Shown one piece after another: positions 33,977 through 43,097 of a stretch of 64,000 bases of DNA. The notes under the pieces were generated by a model, which saw only the letters and a program-made list of their open reading frames with translations, did not search any database and had not been told where the DNA came from. Position 1 is the stretch's first letter; every line of letters starts with the position of its first letter. Both the position numbers and the translations under genes were made by a program. The stretch comes from Acidobacteriota bacterium (lineage in GTDB: Bacteria; Acidobacteriota; Terriglobia; Bryobacterales; Bryobacteraceae). Where the stretch lies: contig JANXSF010000130.1 in the NCBI GenBank assembly GCA_025352795.1, positions 1 to 64,000 of the forward strand, written 5' to 3'.

Positions 33977-34918
33977 TTAAACAAACCAGCGATAAGAAAA
34001 CCATCCCACACCCAGCAATAACAGCAACCACCCTGCTGCTGATACCCACTTACGCAGCACACGTAGCCATAGCCAGCCACCCAAAATCGCCAGGCTTCCC
34101 TCTGCCGATATCGCTCCCAACCATACCCCGATTGCCGAAAGTTCCGTCTGCTGCACCATCGCCCCCAGCGCCAAACCTGGGAACAAACCGGCAATCGTCA
34201 CCACCAACCAGCGGGTCCCAGCATTAGGCAGGAACAGAATTTCCACTGTCAAATAAGCCACTGCTAAAGCGGATGCCAGCTCCAGAAATCTGGAATTGAA
34301 CTTCACTGCAATGCCCAGATTCAACATAGGTATAAGTTGTCCAAGAAGGAAACAGGATGCCAATATTACAAACTCTTTCCGGCTTCGCGACGCTACCACC
34401 ACTGTTACTAACAGCAGTAACATCACCGGAGTCGCCAACAACCATTGCACTCCAGTTACTGCTGCTTCGGTGACTCTCTCAGTTACTGTCAATGGTCGAA
34501 ATCGCAATCGACCCGAAGGCGTGGAAGCTTGCAAAACTGCATGTGCTGTTGCCTCTCCACGCGCGGCACTCAACACATGCACATGATTTTGAGCAATGAT
34601 TCGATACCATCCCACATATGCCTCAACTTCCTCTTCAGGCTGCGGAAAAACGTAAGTGGCGTCACAACGATAAAACCCTTCTGACTTATCCGCAATACAA
34701 CTGCCCTTAGTTAGACGTGCTTCCCCGGACCGGGCGCGGAAATGCACTTCATCCAGCAATAACTTTTCGAACCCAGGAATGTTGGGAATTTCATACAACG
34801 GAATACGAGCCTGATAGAACAACTGCGGCCCATCCACTCTTAACGTGCCACTGCTCATACTTACCATGTGAGCGTGCAAAGAAATGGAACAGACAAGCAG
34901 TGCGAAGAGCCACTTCAT
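33977..34918 (-). CDS. HupE/UreJ-like membrane protein lacking the metal-binding histidines
   Basis: The 313-residue protein has a signal-like N-terminus (MKWLFALLVCSISLHAHM), a soluble beta-rich domain to about residue 135, and then six membrane helices. The order of segments resembles the HupE/UreJ_2 family, which combines a soluble N-domain with a nickel/cobalt-type permease. The histidines of the family (HxxxGxDH, the later H in SxxH) are replaced here (ATPVMLLL, ASCFLLGQ, TIAGLFPG). It starts at ATG 34918, overlapping the AI-2E gene by four bases. A transport function is uncertain without the metal ligands. Confidence 0.55.
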   Translation of the reverse strand: MKWLFALLVCSISLHAHMVSMSSGTLRVDGPQLFYQARIPLYEIPNIPGFEKLLLDEVHFRARSGEARLTKGSCIADKSEGFYRCDATYVFPQPEEEVEAYVGWYRIIAQNHVHVLSAARGEATAHAVLQASTPSGRLRFRPLTVTERVTEAAVTGVQWLLATPVMLLLLVTVVVASRSRKEFVILASCFLLGQLIPMLNLGIAVKFNSRFLELASALAVAYLTVEILFLPNAGTRWLVVTIAGLFPGLALGAMVQQTELSAIGVWLGAISAEGSLAILGGWLWLRVLRKWVSAAGWLLLLLGVGWFSYRWFV

Positions 34919-35952
34919 TCGTACTTCGCTCCACCAATGGAAAGGCGCCACAGGATTCGTAGGATAGCCATCAACGGCACAGAAAGTAACATACCCGGCA
35001 CCCCAGCTATTTGTTCCCCAGCTAAGACGCCAAACAGCACAGCCACCGGATGCACCTCAACGCCGGAACTCATCAGGTATGGTTGCACCACGTAATCCTG
35101 AAACAATCTGTAGATCAAAAAAAACACAATCATCCAACCCCAATGCGGATATCCACTGGCCGATGCAACCACCGTTGCCGTCATCGCCCCCAATAACGGT
35201 CCAGCAACAGGAATAAATTCCAGCACCCCAGCCAGTGATGCCAGCAAAAGTGCATAAGGCACGCCCGTGATTTCAAAGAACAGCGCATAGAAAGTGAAAG
35301 CAGCCATCGCCAGCCCGAACAATGCTCGAATATAATGACCCAGCAGAATGTGTACTTCTTCCAGGAATCGATCTAACAGCATCTGTTGTTTGTGTTCTGG
35401 AAACACATCCAGAAGGCTAGCCCTGATGCCCTCTGCATCCAGCAGAAACAGGAAACTTAGAATGGGAATTAAGACGATATAAAGCAGATGGGCCAACCCG
35501 GCAAGCACGCTTTTACCCGCTGTTTGCACCACTGGCAGCGCATAATCAGCAAGTGACGCCAACTGGGTTCTGGCCATCTGTTCAATCTGTGCACGATACA
35601 GTTCCAACCAACTGGGTAAAGGAATTTGCGTCGATCGGTCAGCCAGCAGTTGCGGAATGCGCACCGCCAAACTTCCTGCTTCATTGATGATGCGGCTGCC
35701 GACAATCACTCCACTGGTGATCAGTCCAGCCAGCAACAAAATGTAAACAATCACCATGGCCGCCCAACGAGGCAATTTGCCGCGACCCCGTCGCATTAAA
35801 AAATCCACCGCAGGGGCAATCATATAGGCCAGCAACGTGGCGATGATAAAAACCAGAATGGCTTCCCGTGCGGCGAATAGCAGCCACAAACTACCAGCAA
35901 TAGCGGCAACAGTCCACGTGGCCTTAGCCGCTTTCTGATCAAATCCAAGCAT
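34915..35952 (-). CDS. AI-2E family transporter (PerM-like)
   Basis: The 345-residue inner-membrane protein has the PerM/AI-2E layout: three N-terminal helices (AIAGSLWLLFAAREAILVFI, then LIATLLAYMIAPAVDFLMRR), a cytoplasmic helical insert, and C-terminal helices with the family block GVPYALLLASLAGVLEFIPV and GPLLGAM ... FLIYRLFQDYVVQPYLMS. Members export autoinducer-2, lipids or sodium; the substrate cannot be assigned. It is divergent from the carboxyltransferase gene with a 32-base gap holding both start sites' -10 boxes. Confidence 0.88.
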   Translation of the reverse strand: MLGFDQKAAKATWTVAAIAGSLWLLFAAREAILVFIIATLLAYMIAPAVDFLMRRGRGKLPRWAAMVIVYILLLAGLITSGVIVGSRIINEAGSLAVRIPQLLADRSTQIPLPSWLELYRAQIEQMARTQLASLADYALPVVQTAGKSVLAGLAHLLYIVLIPILSFLFLLDAEGIRASLLDVFPEHKQQMLLDRFLEEVHILLGHYIRALFGLAMAAFTFYALFFEITGVPYALLLASLAGVLEFIPVAGPLLGAMTATVVASASGYPHWGWMIVFFLIYRLFQDYVVQPYLMSSGVEVHPVAVLFGVLAGEQIAGVPGMLLSVPLMAILRILWRLSIGGAKYE

Positions 35953-35959
35953 GAAGTTT

Positions 35960-35978
35960 ATGGTAGCAGCCGTATACT
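35960..35978. promoter_or_regulatory. Back-to-back -10 boxes of divergent genes
   Basis: On the minus strand TACCAT (35965-35960) stands seven bases before the AI-2E ATG. On the plus strand TATACT (35973-35978) stands six bases before the carboxyltransferase ATG. Neither gene has a usable Shine-Dalgarno, so both transcripts would be leaderless and the two polymerase sites would overlap. Confidence 0.4.
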
Positions 35979-35984
35979 CAAAGG

Positions 35985-37553
35985 ATGGAGCAATTGTTGG
36001 CGCAATGGCGCGAGCTGGAAGAAAAGATTCGCCAAGGTGGTGGTTCTGCGAAAATTGCCAAGCAGCATAAAGAGGGTAAACTCACTGCGCGGGAACGTGT
36101 AGCGCAACTTGTCGACCCCGGCGCACCACTACTCGAAATTGGCCTTCTTGTCGCTTGGGATAAGTACGATGGCCAAGCACCCGCAGCCGGTGTGGTTACC
36201 GTTTGCAGTCGCATTGAAGGTCGCCCCGCCGTGATTGTGGCCAATGATCAAACTGTGAAAGCTGGTGCCTGGTGGCCGGAAACGATCACTAAGATTTTGC
36301 GAGCGCAAGAAGTAGCAATGCGTAATCGTCTGCCCATTGTTTATTTGGTTGATTCCGCTGGCGTGAACCTTCCTTTGCAGGACGGCATCTTCCCCGGCCA
36401 ATACGGCGCGGCACGAATTTTCTATTACAACTGCCTGATGCGACGGAAACTTCGGGTTCCACAATTTGCTGCGGTCATGGGGATGTGTATCGCTGGTGGG
36501 GCCTATTTGCCGGCACTTTCCGACGAAATCATTATGGTGGAAGGCACCAGCTTTATGGGTCTTGGTGGTCCCAATTTAGTGAAGGGTGCAACAGGCCAAG
36601 TGGTCGATGCGGAAACGTTGGGTGGCGCTTCCATGCACACCGCCATCAGCGGCGTAGCCCACTACCGGGCTAAGGATGATGAAGAATGCCTGGCCATGCT
36701 ACGCGACCGTTTCCGAAATTTACCACCACCCGTTCCCATTACTTCAGGCTCCGCTCCTGCTAAAGATCCAGCTGGTTTACGCGCCGCGCTTCCAGCCGAC
36801 CATCGTCTACCCTACGACATTGAAAATATCCTCGGACGCATTTTTGATGGCGAAGATTTCATTGAGTTCCAGCATGACTTCGCCCCAGAAATGTTGTGCG
36901 CTATGGCCCGCCTGGAAGGCCGCCCCGTTGCTGTTATCGCCAATCGACGTGGCTTTTTGAAAGCACAAGGACGTCCACGCATTGGTGGCATCGTCTACAC
37001 AGAATCGGCGCGCAAGGTTGCTTACTTTGTGGAAAATGCGGAACGCCTTGGCAGTCCGCTTATTTACTTTCAGGATGTCTCAGGGTTTATGATCGGTAGC
37101 GAACAGGAACAAGGTGGCATCATCCGAGCAGGGGCTGAAATGGTAGAGAGCATGGCTTGTTCCACTGTTCCCAAAATTGTGTTGACTATCAATCACGCAT
37201 CCGGTGCAGGTTACTATGCAATGGCCGGACAAGGGTTTGACCCGAACTTTACGCTGGCTTGGCCCACCGCTCGCATAGGCGTTATGGAAGGCGATTCCGC
37301 AGTGCAAGCTGTGCATGGTACTGAATTGGAAAAGTTGAAAAACACTGGTCAACCGGCTCCAATTGAGTTGCAAGATCGGATTCAAAAAACGCGTGCCGAT
37401 TATGACCGTTGGTTGGACGCCCGCTACGCTGCCGCTCGCGGCCATGTGGATGCGCTGATTGATCCCATTGAAACAAGGGCCATGTTGGCGTTCACTTTGG
37501 AACTGGCTACTGTTGCCGGACACCGCCAACATCTTATCCTGGAGACATTATGA
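35985..37553 (+). CDS. Acyl-CoA carboxylase carboxyltransferase (beta) subunit, AtuC/MccB-like
   Basis: The 522-residue protein is a biotin-dependent carboxyltransferase of the methylcrotonyl-/geranyl-CoA carboxylase beta type. It carries the N-terminal [17 protein letters not shown], the acyl-CoA domain [37 protein letters not shown], and the second crotonase-like half [20 protein letters not shown] with [15 protein letters not shown]. It transfers carboxyl from biotin to an acyl-CoA. No biotin-carboxylase/carrier (alpha) subunit is in this window, so that partner must come from elsewhere. It overlaps the AtuA-like gene by four bases. Propionyl-CoA carboxylase is the alternative. Confidence 0.82.
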   Translation: MEQLLAQWRELEEKIRQGGGSAKIAKQHKEGKLTARERVAQLVDPGAPLLEIGLLVAWDKYDGQAPAAGVVTVCSRIEGRPAVIVANDQTVKAGAWWPETITKILRAQEVAMRNRLPIVYLVDSAGVNLPLQDGIFPGQYGAARIFYYNCLMRRKLRVPQFAAVMGMCIAGGAYLPALSDEIIMVEGTSFMGLGGPNLVKGATGQVVDAETLGGASMHTAISGVAHYRAKDDEECLAMLRDRFRNLPPPVPITSGSAPAKDPAGLRAALPADHRLPYDIENILGRIFDGEDFIEFQHDFAPEMLCAMARLEGRPVAVIANRRGFLKAQGRPRIGGIVYTESARKVAYFVENAERLGSPLIYFQDVSGFMIGSEQEQGGIIRAGAEMVESMACSTVPKIVLTINHASGAGYYAMAGQGFDPNFTLAWPTARIGVMEGDSAVQAVHGTELEKLKNTGQPAPIELQDRIQKTRADYDRWLDARYAAARGHVDALIDPIETRAMLAFTLELATVAGHRQHLILETL

Positions 37554-38884
37554 TACGCATCGCCAACGGACAAGGCTTTTGGGGCGATTGGCTGGAAGCC
37601 CCTGTCCGTCTTGTAGAGCAAGGCCCTTTGGACTATTTGACGCTGGACTATCTGGCCGAAGTCACCATGTCGATTGTTCAAAAACAAAAGCAGGCCGATC
37701 CGAATCTTGGCTACGCTCGCGACTTTCCACCGCTCATCGGACGCATTGCGAAGCTATTGCGGCAACGGCAGGTTCGCGTCATCGCCAATGCCGGCGGTGT
37801 GAATCCCATCGCCTGTGCCCGCGAAGTTCGACGCTTAGCTCCTGGTTTGAAAGTTGCAGTAGTGTTGGGTGACGATGTGTTTCCCAAGCTGGACAGCTTC
37901 ATTGAGCAAGGTCACGCCATGGCCAATATGGATACGGGCGAACCCCTGTCCACAATTCGCGAAAAAGTTCTGAGTGCCAACGCTTACATAGGTGCTTTCC
38001 CATTGGCTGAAGCTTTGGCTACCGGAGCTGATGTGGTCATCACCGGTCGCTCCACCGATACAGCTTTGGCACTGGCACCAATGGTTCACGAGTTCGGTTG
38101 GAAGATGGACGACTTCAACAAACTTGCCGCAGGGACGGTTGCCGGACATATTATTGAATGCGGCGCGCAATCCACGGGTGGCAACTGCCAGGCAGATTGG
38201 AAAACCATTCCAGATTTCGCGAACATTGGCTATCCGATTGTGGAAGCCGAACCAGATGGCTCCTTCGCTGTGACCAAACACAAAGGCACTGGCGGACGTG
38301 TTTCGCTGGACACTGTGAAAGAACAACTACTCTATGAACTGGGCGATCCGCAGAAGTACATTACACCCGATTGCGTTGCTGATTTCACTACCATTCAACT
38401 TCGGCAAGATGGTGATGATCGCGTTCGTGTCACTGGTATCAAAGGGTATCCAGCTACCACAACTGCAAAGCTTTCCATCAGTTATATGCATGGTTATAAA
38501 GCCATCGGCTCATTAGTGTACAGTTGGCCTGATGCGCTGGAAAAAGCGCAAGTAGCGGATCGCATTGTGCGGGAACGTTTACTTAATCTGGGGCTTACCT
38601 TCGATGAAATCTACACAGAATATCTGGGTGTGAATGCTTGTCATGGACCGGCGGCGCCAGCAGTGGAACAGATTCCGGAAGTGCAGTTGCGCATTGGGGT
38701 TCGTGGCGCTGATAAAAAAGCTATTGACCGTTTCACACGTGAATTAGTCCCCCTGGTATTGAACGGTCCGCCTACTGCGACAGGCTTCGGCGATGGCCGT
38801 CCACCGGTTAGAGAAGTGGTGGCGTACTGGCCAGCGCTGGTTCCAAAAGACTTGATCACAACTCATGTTGAGGTGGTGGAATGA
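37550..38884 (+). CDS. AtuA-like protein, main domain (DUF1446)
   Basis: The 444-residue protein matches DUF1446/Atu[86 protein letters not shown] and [20 protein letters not shown]. AtuA is encoded with geranyl-CoA carboxylase in acyclic-terpene and branched-acyl degradation clusters; its biochemical role is unknown. In Pseudomonas the protein is longer because the C-terminal ferredoxin-like domain is fused; here that domain is a separate gene directly downstream. Four-base ATGA overlaps on both sides mark strict coupling. Confidence 0.85.
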   Translation: MIRIANGQGFWGDWLEAPVRLVEQGPLDYLTLDYLAEVTMSIVQKQKQADPNLGYARDFPPLIGRIAKLLRQRQVRVIANAGGVNPIACAREVRRLAPGLKVAVVLGDDVFPKLDSFIEQGHAMANMDTGEPLSTIREKVLSANAYIGAFPLAEALATGADVVITGRSTDTALALAPMVHEFGWKMDDFNKLAAGTVAGHIIECGAQSTGGNCQADWKTIPDFANIGYPIVEAEPDGSFAVTKHKGTGGRVSLDTVKEQLLYELGDPQKYITPDCVADFTTIQLRQDGDDRVRVTGIKGYPATTTAKLSISYMHGYKAIGSLVYSWPDALEKAQVADRIVRERLLNLGLTFDEIYTEYLGVNACHGPAAPAVEQIPEVQLRIGVRGADKKAIDRFTRELVPLVLNGPPTATGFGDGRPPVREVVAYWPALVPKDLITTHVEVVE

Positions 38885-39210
38885 AACTTCCGCTCCATAA
38901 AATTGCCCACGCCCGTAGCGGCGATAAAGGCGATGCTTCTAACATCGGCTTGATTGCTTACAATCCAGCAAATTACAAAATCATTGAGCGCGAAGTTACT
39001 GCTGCGCGGGTGAAAGAACATTTTGGTGATCTTGTGGCGGGCGACGTAGTCCGTTATGAACTGCCTAACCTGGGTGCATTGAACTTGCTGTTATACGAGG
39101 CACTGGGTGGTGGCGGAACATTGTCTTTAAGAATTGATGCACAGGGCAAAACCATGGGCGCTGGTTTACTCTCTATGGAAATTGATATGGAAGAAAGCGA
39201 ACTGGCATGA
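38881..39210 (+). CDS. AtuA-like C-terminal domain as a separate subunit
   Basis: The 109-residue protein matches the C-terminal part of AtuA-like proteins: [59 protein letters not shown]. It overlaps the DUF1446 gene by four bases and the hydratase gene by four bases. It probably forms a complex with the DUF1446 protein, restoring the one-chain arrangement. Confidence 0.85.
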   Translation: MKLPLHKIAHARSGDKGDASNIGLIAYNPANYKIIEREVTAARVKEHFGDLVAGDVVRYELPNLGALNLLLYEALGGGGTLSLRIDAQGKTMGAGLLSMEIDMEESELA

Positions 39211-39986
39211 GTCAACCTCTTGAGGTAACTCGCGAAGGCCGCCTGCTGCGGTTAACTTTGAATCGACCCGACAAACGCAATGCACTGAATCGGGAATTAT
39301 GTGAGGCCCTGGTAGATCAATTTGAGGCTGCACAGTTAGACCCTGGCATTGGTGCCATTTTGTTGGACGCTAAGGGAAAAGTTTTCTGCTCTGGTATGGA
39401 CCTGGAAGAAGCTTTGGAAGCGGGCCCTACCGACGGACTTACATTGCACGATCAATTATTCACTATTGGAAATCGTACGGCTAAGCCAATCGTTGTCGCG
39501 GTGCAAGGCCCGGCGATGGCTGGCGGCGCGGGTTTGGTGGCAAATGCCCATATTGCGATTGCTGCGCATGGTGCCAGCTTTGGAGTTACGGAACTGCGTG
39601 TGGGCATGTGGCCCTATGTTATTTCCCGTGCTCTAGTAAGTGCATTAGGGGAGCGTCGTGCGCTGGAACTAACTCTTAGTGCCCGCATCTTTGCGTCTAC
39701 CGAAGCCAAAGATTATGGATTGGTGCATGAAGTTGTCCCGCCCATGGAACTGGAAGAGCGCGCCTTTACCGTGGCGTCGCAATTGGCCGATTGGCCCTCA
39801 AGCGTTATGCGATTCGGAATGGCCTACACGCATCAAGCTCGCCTGATTGATGAACAACGCGCGGGGCAAATCGCACTCGCTCTGCGAGCAGAAAATTTTC
39901 GTAGCGCCGATTTCGCTGAAGGCGTGCGAGCGTTCAAGGAAAAGCGCCGTCCCGAATGGCCTTCCAACTCAGGAGGAAATCAGTAA
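39207..39986 (+). CDS. Enoyl-CoA hydratase/isomerase
   Basis: The 259-residue crotonase-superfamily protein begins LEVTREGRLLRLTLNRPDKR, with the CoA/oxyanion loop KVFCSGMDLEEALEAGP and AVQGPAMAGGAGLVANAHIA, and GVTELRVGMWPYVISRALVS covering the catalytic acid region. It hydrates an enoyl-CoA, here likely the product of the carboxylase step (AtuE or AtuE-like methylglutaconyl-CoA hydratase role). Its last bases carry the AGGAGG that serves the acylase gene. Confidence 0.85.
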   Translation: MSQPLEVTREGRLLRLTLNRPDKRNALNRELCEALVDQFEAAQLDPGIGAILLDAKGKVFCSGMDLEEALEAGPTDGLTLHDQLFTIGNRTAKPIVVAVQGPAMAGGAGLVANAHIAIAAHGASFGVTELRVGMWPYVISRALVSALGERRALELTLSARIFASTEAKDYGLVHEVVPPMELEERAFTVASQLADWPSSVMRFGMAYTHQARLIDEQRAGQIALALRAENFRSADFAEGVRAFKEKRRPEWPSNSGGNQ

Positions 39987-42197
39987 GTGCTGCGTCTTGT
40001 CTTCTTACTTTTGCCCGCACTTCTTGTTGCTGAAACAGTTGCCCTGCCGGGATTAAAACAGCCCGTTGAGATTCTGCGCGATAAGTGGGGTGTGCCACAT
40101 ATTTATGCCCAATCGAGTGAGGATCTGTTTTTTGCTCAAGGTTATATGGCAGGTCGTGATCGTATGTTTCAACTGGACCTATGGCGTCGGGCTGGCGTTG
40201 GGCGACTAAGTGAAGTCCTGGGACCCAGTTACTTAGAGCGTGACCGTATTGCTCAGTTACTGCGTTTTCGTGGCGATTTCAATGCCGAATGGACCAGTTA
40301 CGCACCAGATACCTGGTCGATTGCGGTGGCCTTTACCAATGGCATTAACGCCTACGTTAACTCACGCCAAGGAAAATTCACCGCTGATTTTGAAGCCGCA
40401 GGTTATAAGCCGGGCTTGTGGGATCCAAACGACATCCTCACGCGGATTCCGGCGTTGAGCATGATGCACAACTTCACGCTGGAAGCACAGCGGGCGGCGG
40501 ATATCCAGCAGTTTGGACTTGCCAAAGTAAATCAGTATCTCCCCGTTGATCCGAAGATTCCCATCGAAATCCCTAAGGGTCTAAACGTCGCCGATGTGCC
40601 GCTTGAGGCTTTCCGAAATCTTATTTCAGCCACAGCCGCCACTGAGATCAATGACCTTTCCGGCAGTAACAATTGGGTGGTTTCCGGAGCCATGTCCCAA
40701 ACAGGTAAGCCGCTACTTGCCAGCGACCCCCATCGCAGCCTGTTAATTCCTTCGTTGAGAAAAACAGTTCACTTAGTGGCGCCCGGTTGGAATGTTATCG
40801 GCGCCGGTGAACCTTCCTTGCCTGGTGTCGCCTTGGGACACAACGACAAGATCGGCTTTGGGTTTACTATCACGGGCATTGACCAGATGGATGTTTATGT
40901 AGAAACAATGCATTCAAATGATGATTCACAATACAGTTACAAAGGTCAATGGAAGAAGACGATTTCAGAACGTCAGTCAATTCCCATTCGTGGCGGTCGC
41001 AACGAAGTGGTGGAACTGGAATGGACAATGCATGGCCCAGTTTTCTACAAAGACAAAAAGACTCGCAAGGCTTTCGTGTTGCGTTGGGTAGGGCAGGAGC
41101 CCGGCACCGCAGGTTACTTGGCCAGTCTTTCCTTGATTCGTGCCAGTAACTGGCAGGAGTTCACCACGGCTATGGCTCGGTTCAAATCACCCACGGAAAA
41201 CATGTTGTATGCCGATGTGGATGGCAATATTGGCTGGGTGGTTGCGGGCATGACGCCCATCCGCAAAGGATGGCATGGCTTGTTGCCGGTGCCTGGTGAC
41301 AGTGGCGAATACGAATGGCAAGGCTTTCTTGATCCAGCTTTGTTACCTCGATCCTACAATCCTGCAACTAAGTCAATCGTAACTGCGAATCACAACATTC
41401 TTCCGCCAGGTTATACGCAGGAACTGCAATATGAATGGGCTCCGGCTATTCGTGCAGATCGTATTAAGCAAGTGCTTGCCACCAAATCAAAGTGGAGCAT
41501 CAGTGATTTTGAGAAGCTCCAATACGACACGCAATCAGCACCAGCCAAGCGTTTGCAGAAGATTTACCGCACTCTGAAAATTCCACCAATCAAGCTGAGT
41601 GCGCGGGTGCTGGAAAGGTTTCTGGCTTGGGATGGCAACATTTCCTCCGATTCCAACATGGCGTTCCTATATGAACTGATCTCGGCACGCATGGGCGCGT
41701 TGTTAGTGCAGCCGCCGGAACTGGGAGTGCGTATGTCACTTACTCAGATACTCGATATGTTAGAGGCGAATCCTAATCCTGAAGCCTTGGAAAAAGCTCT
41801 TGAGTTCACCATTGCCGACCTGAATCGTAACATGGGTCCCGATATGGATAAATGGCAATGGGGTCGATTTCATTCGTTGACGTTTCAGCATCCAATAAAG
41901 AAAGCGGAATTCAGCCTTGGCCCCATGCATCGTGCAGGTGATGCGAATACGGTGATGGCTGCAGGTGGAGCAAACTTTCGCCAGACGGTAGGAGCAAGCT
42001 TCCGTCAGATTCTGGATGTGGCTGATTGGGATCGGAGTGTGATGACGAATGTGCCCGGGGAATCCGGCGATCCCGCCAGTCCGCATTATTCTGACTTACT
42101 CAGTGATTGGCAAAATGGCAAGTATCATCCCATGCCGTTTACCAGGAAGGCAGTGGAAGCAGCTTCGGAAGAGCGCATACTGTTGACGCCGCGGTAA
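39987..42197 (+). CDS. Exported penicillin-acylase-family Ntn hydrolase
   Basis: The 736-residue precursor starts with GTG at 39987, immediately after the hydratase stop codon and behind a strong AGGAGG (39971-39976). A signal peptide (LRLVFLLLPALLVA) targets it to the periplasm. The alpha chain (to about G226) includes EDLFFAQGYMAGRDRMFQLD. The beta chain would begin at the nucleophile S227 in the typical GSNNWVVSGAMSQTGKPLLA DPH setting, produced by self-cleavage. The C-terminal NTVMAAGGANFRQTVGASFR and DVADWDRSVM segments are also typical. Family members cleave amides of penicillin, acyl-homoserine lactones or glutaryl-cephalosporin. The substrate here is unknown; an acyl amide whose acid is degraded by the upstream genes is an attractive inference. 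Confidence 0.88.
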   Translation: MLRLVFLLLPALLVAETVALPGLKQPVEILRDKWGVPHIYAQSSEDLFFAQGYMAGRDRMFQLDLWRRAGVGRLSEVLGPSYLERDRIAQLLRFRGDFNAEWTSYAPDTWSIAVAFTNGINAYVNSRQGKFTADFEAAGYKPGLWDPNDILTRIPALSMMHNFTLEAQRAADIQQFGLAKVNQYLPVDPKIPIEIPKGLNVADVPLEAFRNLISATAATEINDLSGSNNWVVSGAMSQTGKPLLASDPHRSLLIPSLRKTVHLVAPGWNVIGAGEPSLPGVALGHNDKIGFGFTITGIDQMDVYVETMHSNDDSQYSYKGQWKKTISERQSIPIRGGRNEVVELEWTMHGPVFYKDKKTRKAFVLRWVGQEPGTAGYLASLSLIRASNWQEFTTAMARFKSPTENMLYADVDGNIGWVVAGMTPIRKGWHGLLPVPGDSGEYEWQGFLDPALLPRSYNPATKSIVTANHNILPPGYTQELQYEWAPAIRADRIKQVLATKSKWSISDFEKLQYDTQSAPAKRLQKIYRTLKIPPIKLSARVLERFLAWDGNISSDSNMAFLYELISARMGALLVQPPELGVRMSLTQILDMLEANPNPEALEKALEFTIADLNRNMGPDMDKWQWGRFHSLTFQHPIKKAEFSLGPMHRAGDANTVMAAGGANFRQTVGASFRQILDVADWDRSVMTNVPGESGDPASPHYSDLLSDWQNGKYHPMPFTRKAVEAASEERILLTPR

Positions 42198-42329
42198 TTT
42201 CCTTTTCATGACGATAAGCTACACGGTTCCTACACGTCGGACAACTACTTAAGTTCGGAAGTGATTGATTGATGAGGGAATATAATTCGACGGGTTGTGT
42301 GATTGTAACTGTGAATCAGAACGGCGATG

Positions 42330-42710
42330 TTACTGAATTGGTTCCCCCGCCCAACGATCTCGATGCGCCCAGAATGGGCACTTAGGGCACACTTTCCCTT
42401 CTGGGTAATCAATGACTTCTTCATGTGGGCAACCGATGATGCGGTCAGTAACCACCACTGTTTTCACGCCGTGGCTCTCCATAAAATCCCAAATGCCTTT
42501 GGTGATTGCTGGATCTGTCCGCACGTCGAGTTTCTCTGCGAACCAGCGGCGAAGCTCCAATAGCCCGGCGTCTTCTTGGAGTAAGATCCCGACGGAAACT
42601 TTGCTGGCGAATTGATCATCTGGATCGTAGAACGCCACGGTAGCAGCAGGGTAACCGCGAAAGCCTTTGCGGGCTTTCTTGCGATAGGAGTTGGGTGCTT
42701 TGATTTTCAT
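42330..42710 (-). CDS. Conserved protein of unknown function
   Basis: The 126-residue protein has a basic, arginine/lysine-rich start (NSYRKKARKGFRGYPAATVA), FYDPDDQFASKVSVGIL, RRWFAEKLDVRTDPAI and VVVTDRIIGCPHEEVIDYPE, ending in CPKCPFWAHRDRWAGE. The C-P-H-E-E plus C-P-K-C arrangement may bind a metal ion. I recall similar sequences as conserved hypothetical proteins in several phyla but not a function. It lies after a small membrane-protein gene with a seven-base gap. Confidence 0.65.
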   Translation of the reverse strand: MKIKAPNSYRKKARKGFRGYPAATVAFYDPDDQFASKVSVGILLQEDAGLLELRRWFAEKLDVRTDPAITKGIWDFMESHGVKTVVVTDRIIGCPHEEVIDYPEGKVCPKCPFWAHRDRWAGEPIQ

Positions 42711-42717
42711 GGTCTAC

Positions 42718-43095
42718 TCAACGTCTTGCCAAAATCCAGGGCATAAATCCAAACAGCAGTAAGGACAGATAATAGGCAGTTCCTGAAACGGGGTCGCGAT
42801 TGAAAAAAGCATCCCATACGGAACGGCCTTGCAGTAAGACTGCCACACCAAGTTCTGCGCCCACCATGCAACCTAACGCTAGCAGGCCGCTCAATAGTTT
42901 TTCGCGTTTTGACCCAGGAAATCTACGGTTAATGAAGCTTGCAGAAAACACAATCATCCCCATCATGATGGGCAACTCCATCAGTTCAGCGGTGCGGATT
43001 CCAACCTTGGGCACAAGCCAGAAAATACGAATGGGGCCAAGTAGGAAGCCGGTTCCAAACACCATAAGGAAGTAAGTGAGTGCCGCTTTGTACAT
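42718..43095 (-). CDS. Small membrane protein of unknown function
   Basis: The 125-residue product has four hydrophobic segments (YKAALTYFLMVFGTGFLLG, AELMELPIMMGMIVFSASFI, LSGLLALGCMVGAELGVAVL, GTAYYLSLLLFGFMPWILAR). The ATG at 43095 starts two bases after the flavoprotein stop; a start nine codons earlier (43122) would overlap that gene. No family recognised. Confidence 0.55.
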   Translation of the reverse strand: MYKAALTYFLMVFGTGFLLGPIRIFWLVPKVGIRTAELMELPIMMGMIVFSASFINRRFPGSKREKLLSGLLALGCMVGAELGVAVLLQGRSVWDAFFNRDPVSGTAYYLSLLLFGFMPWILARR

Positions 43096-43097
43096 GG

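Noticed and set aside
33927-34049. Longer N-terminus for HigA
   Set aside because: It would read into the upstream membrane-protein gene; the ATG at 33926 has a proper ribosome site.
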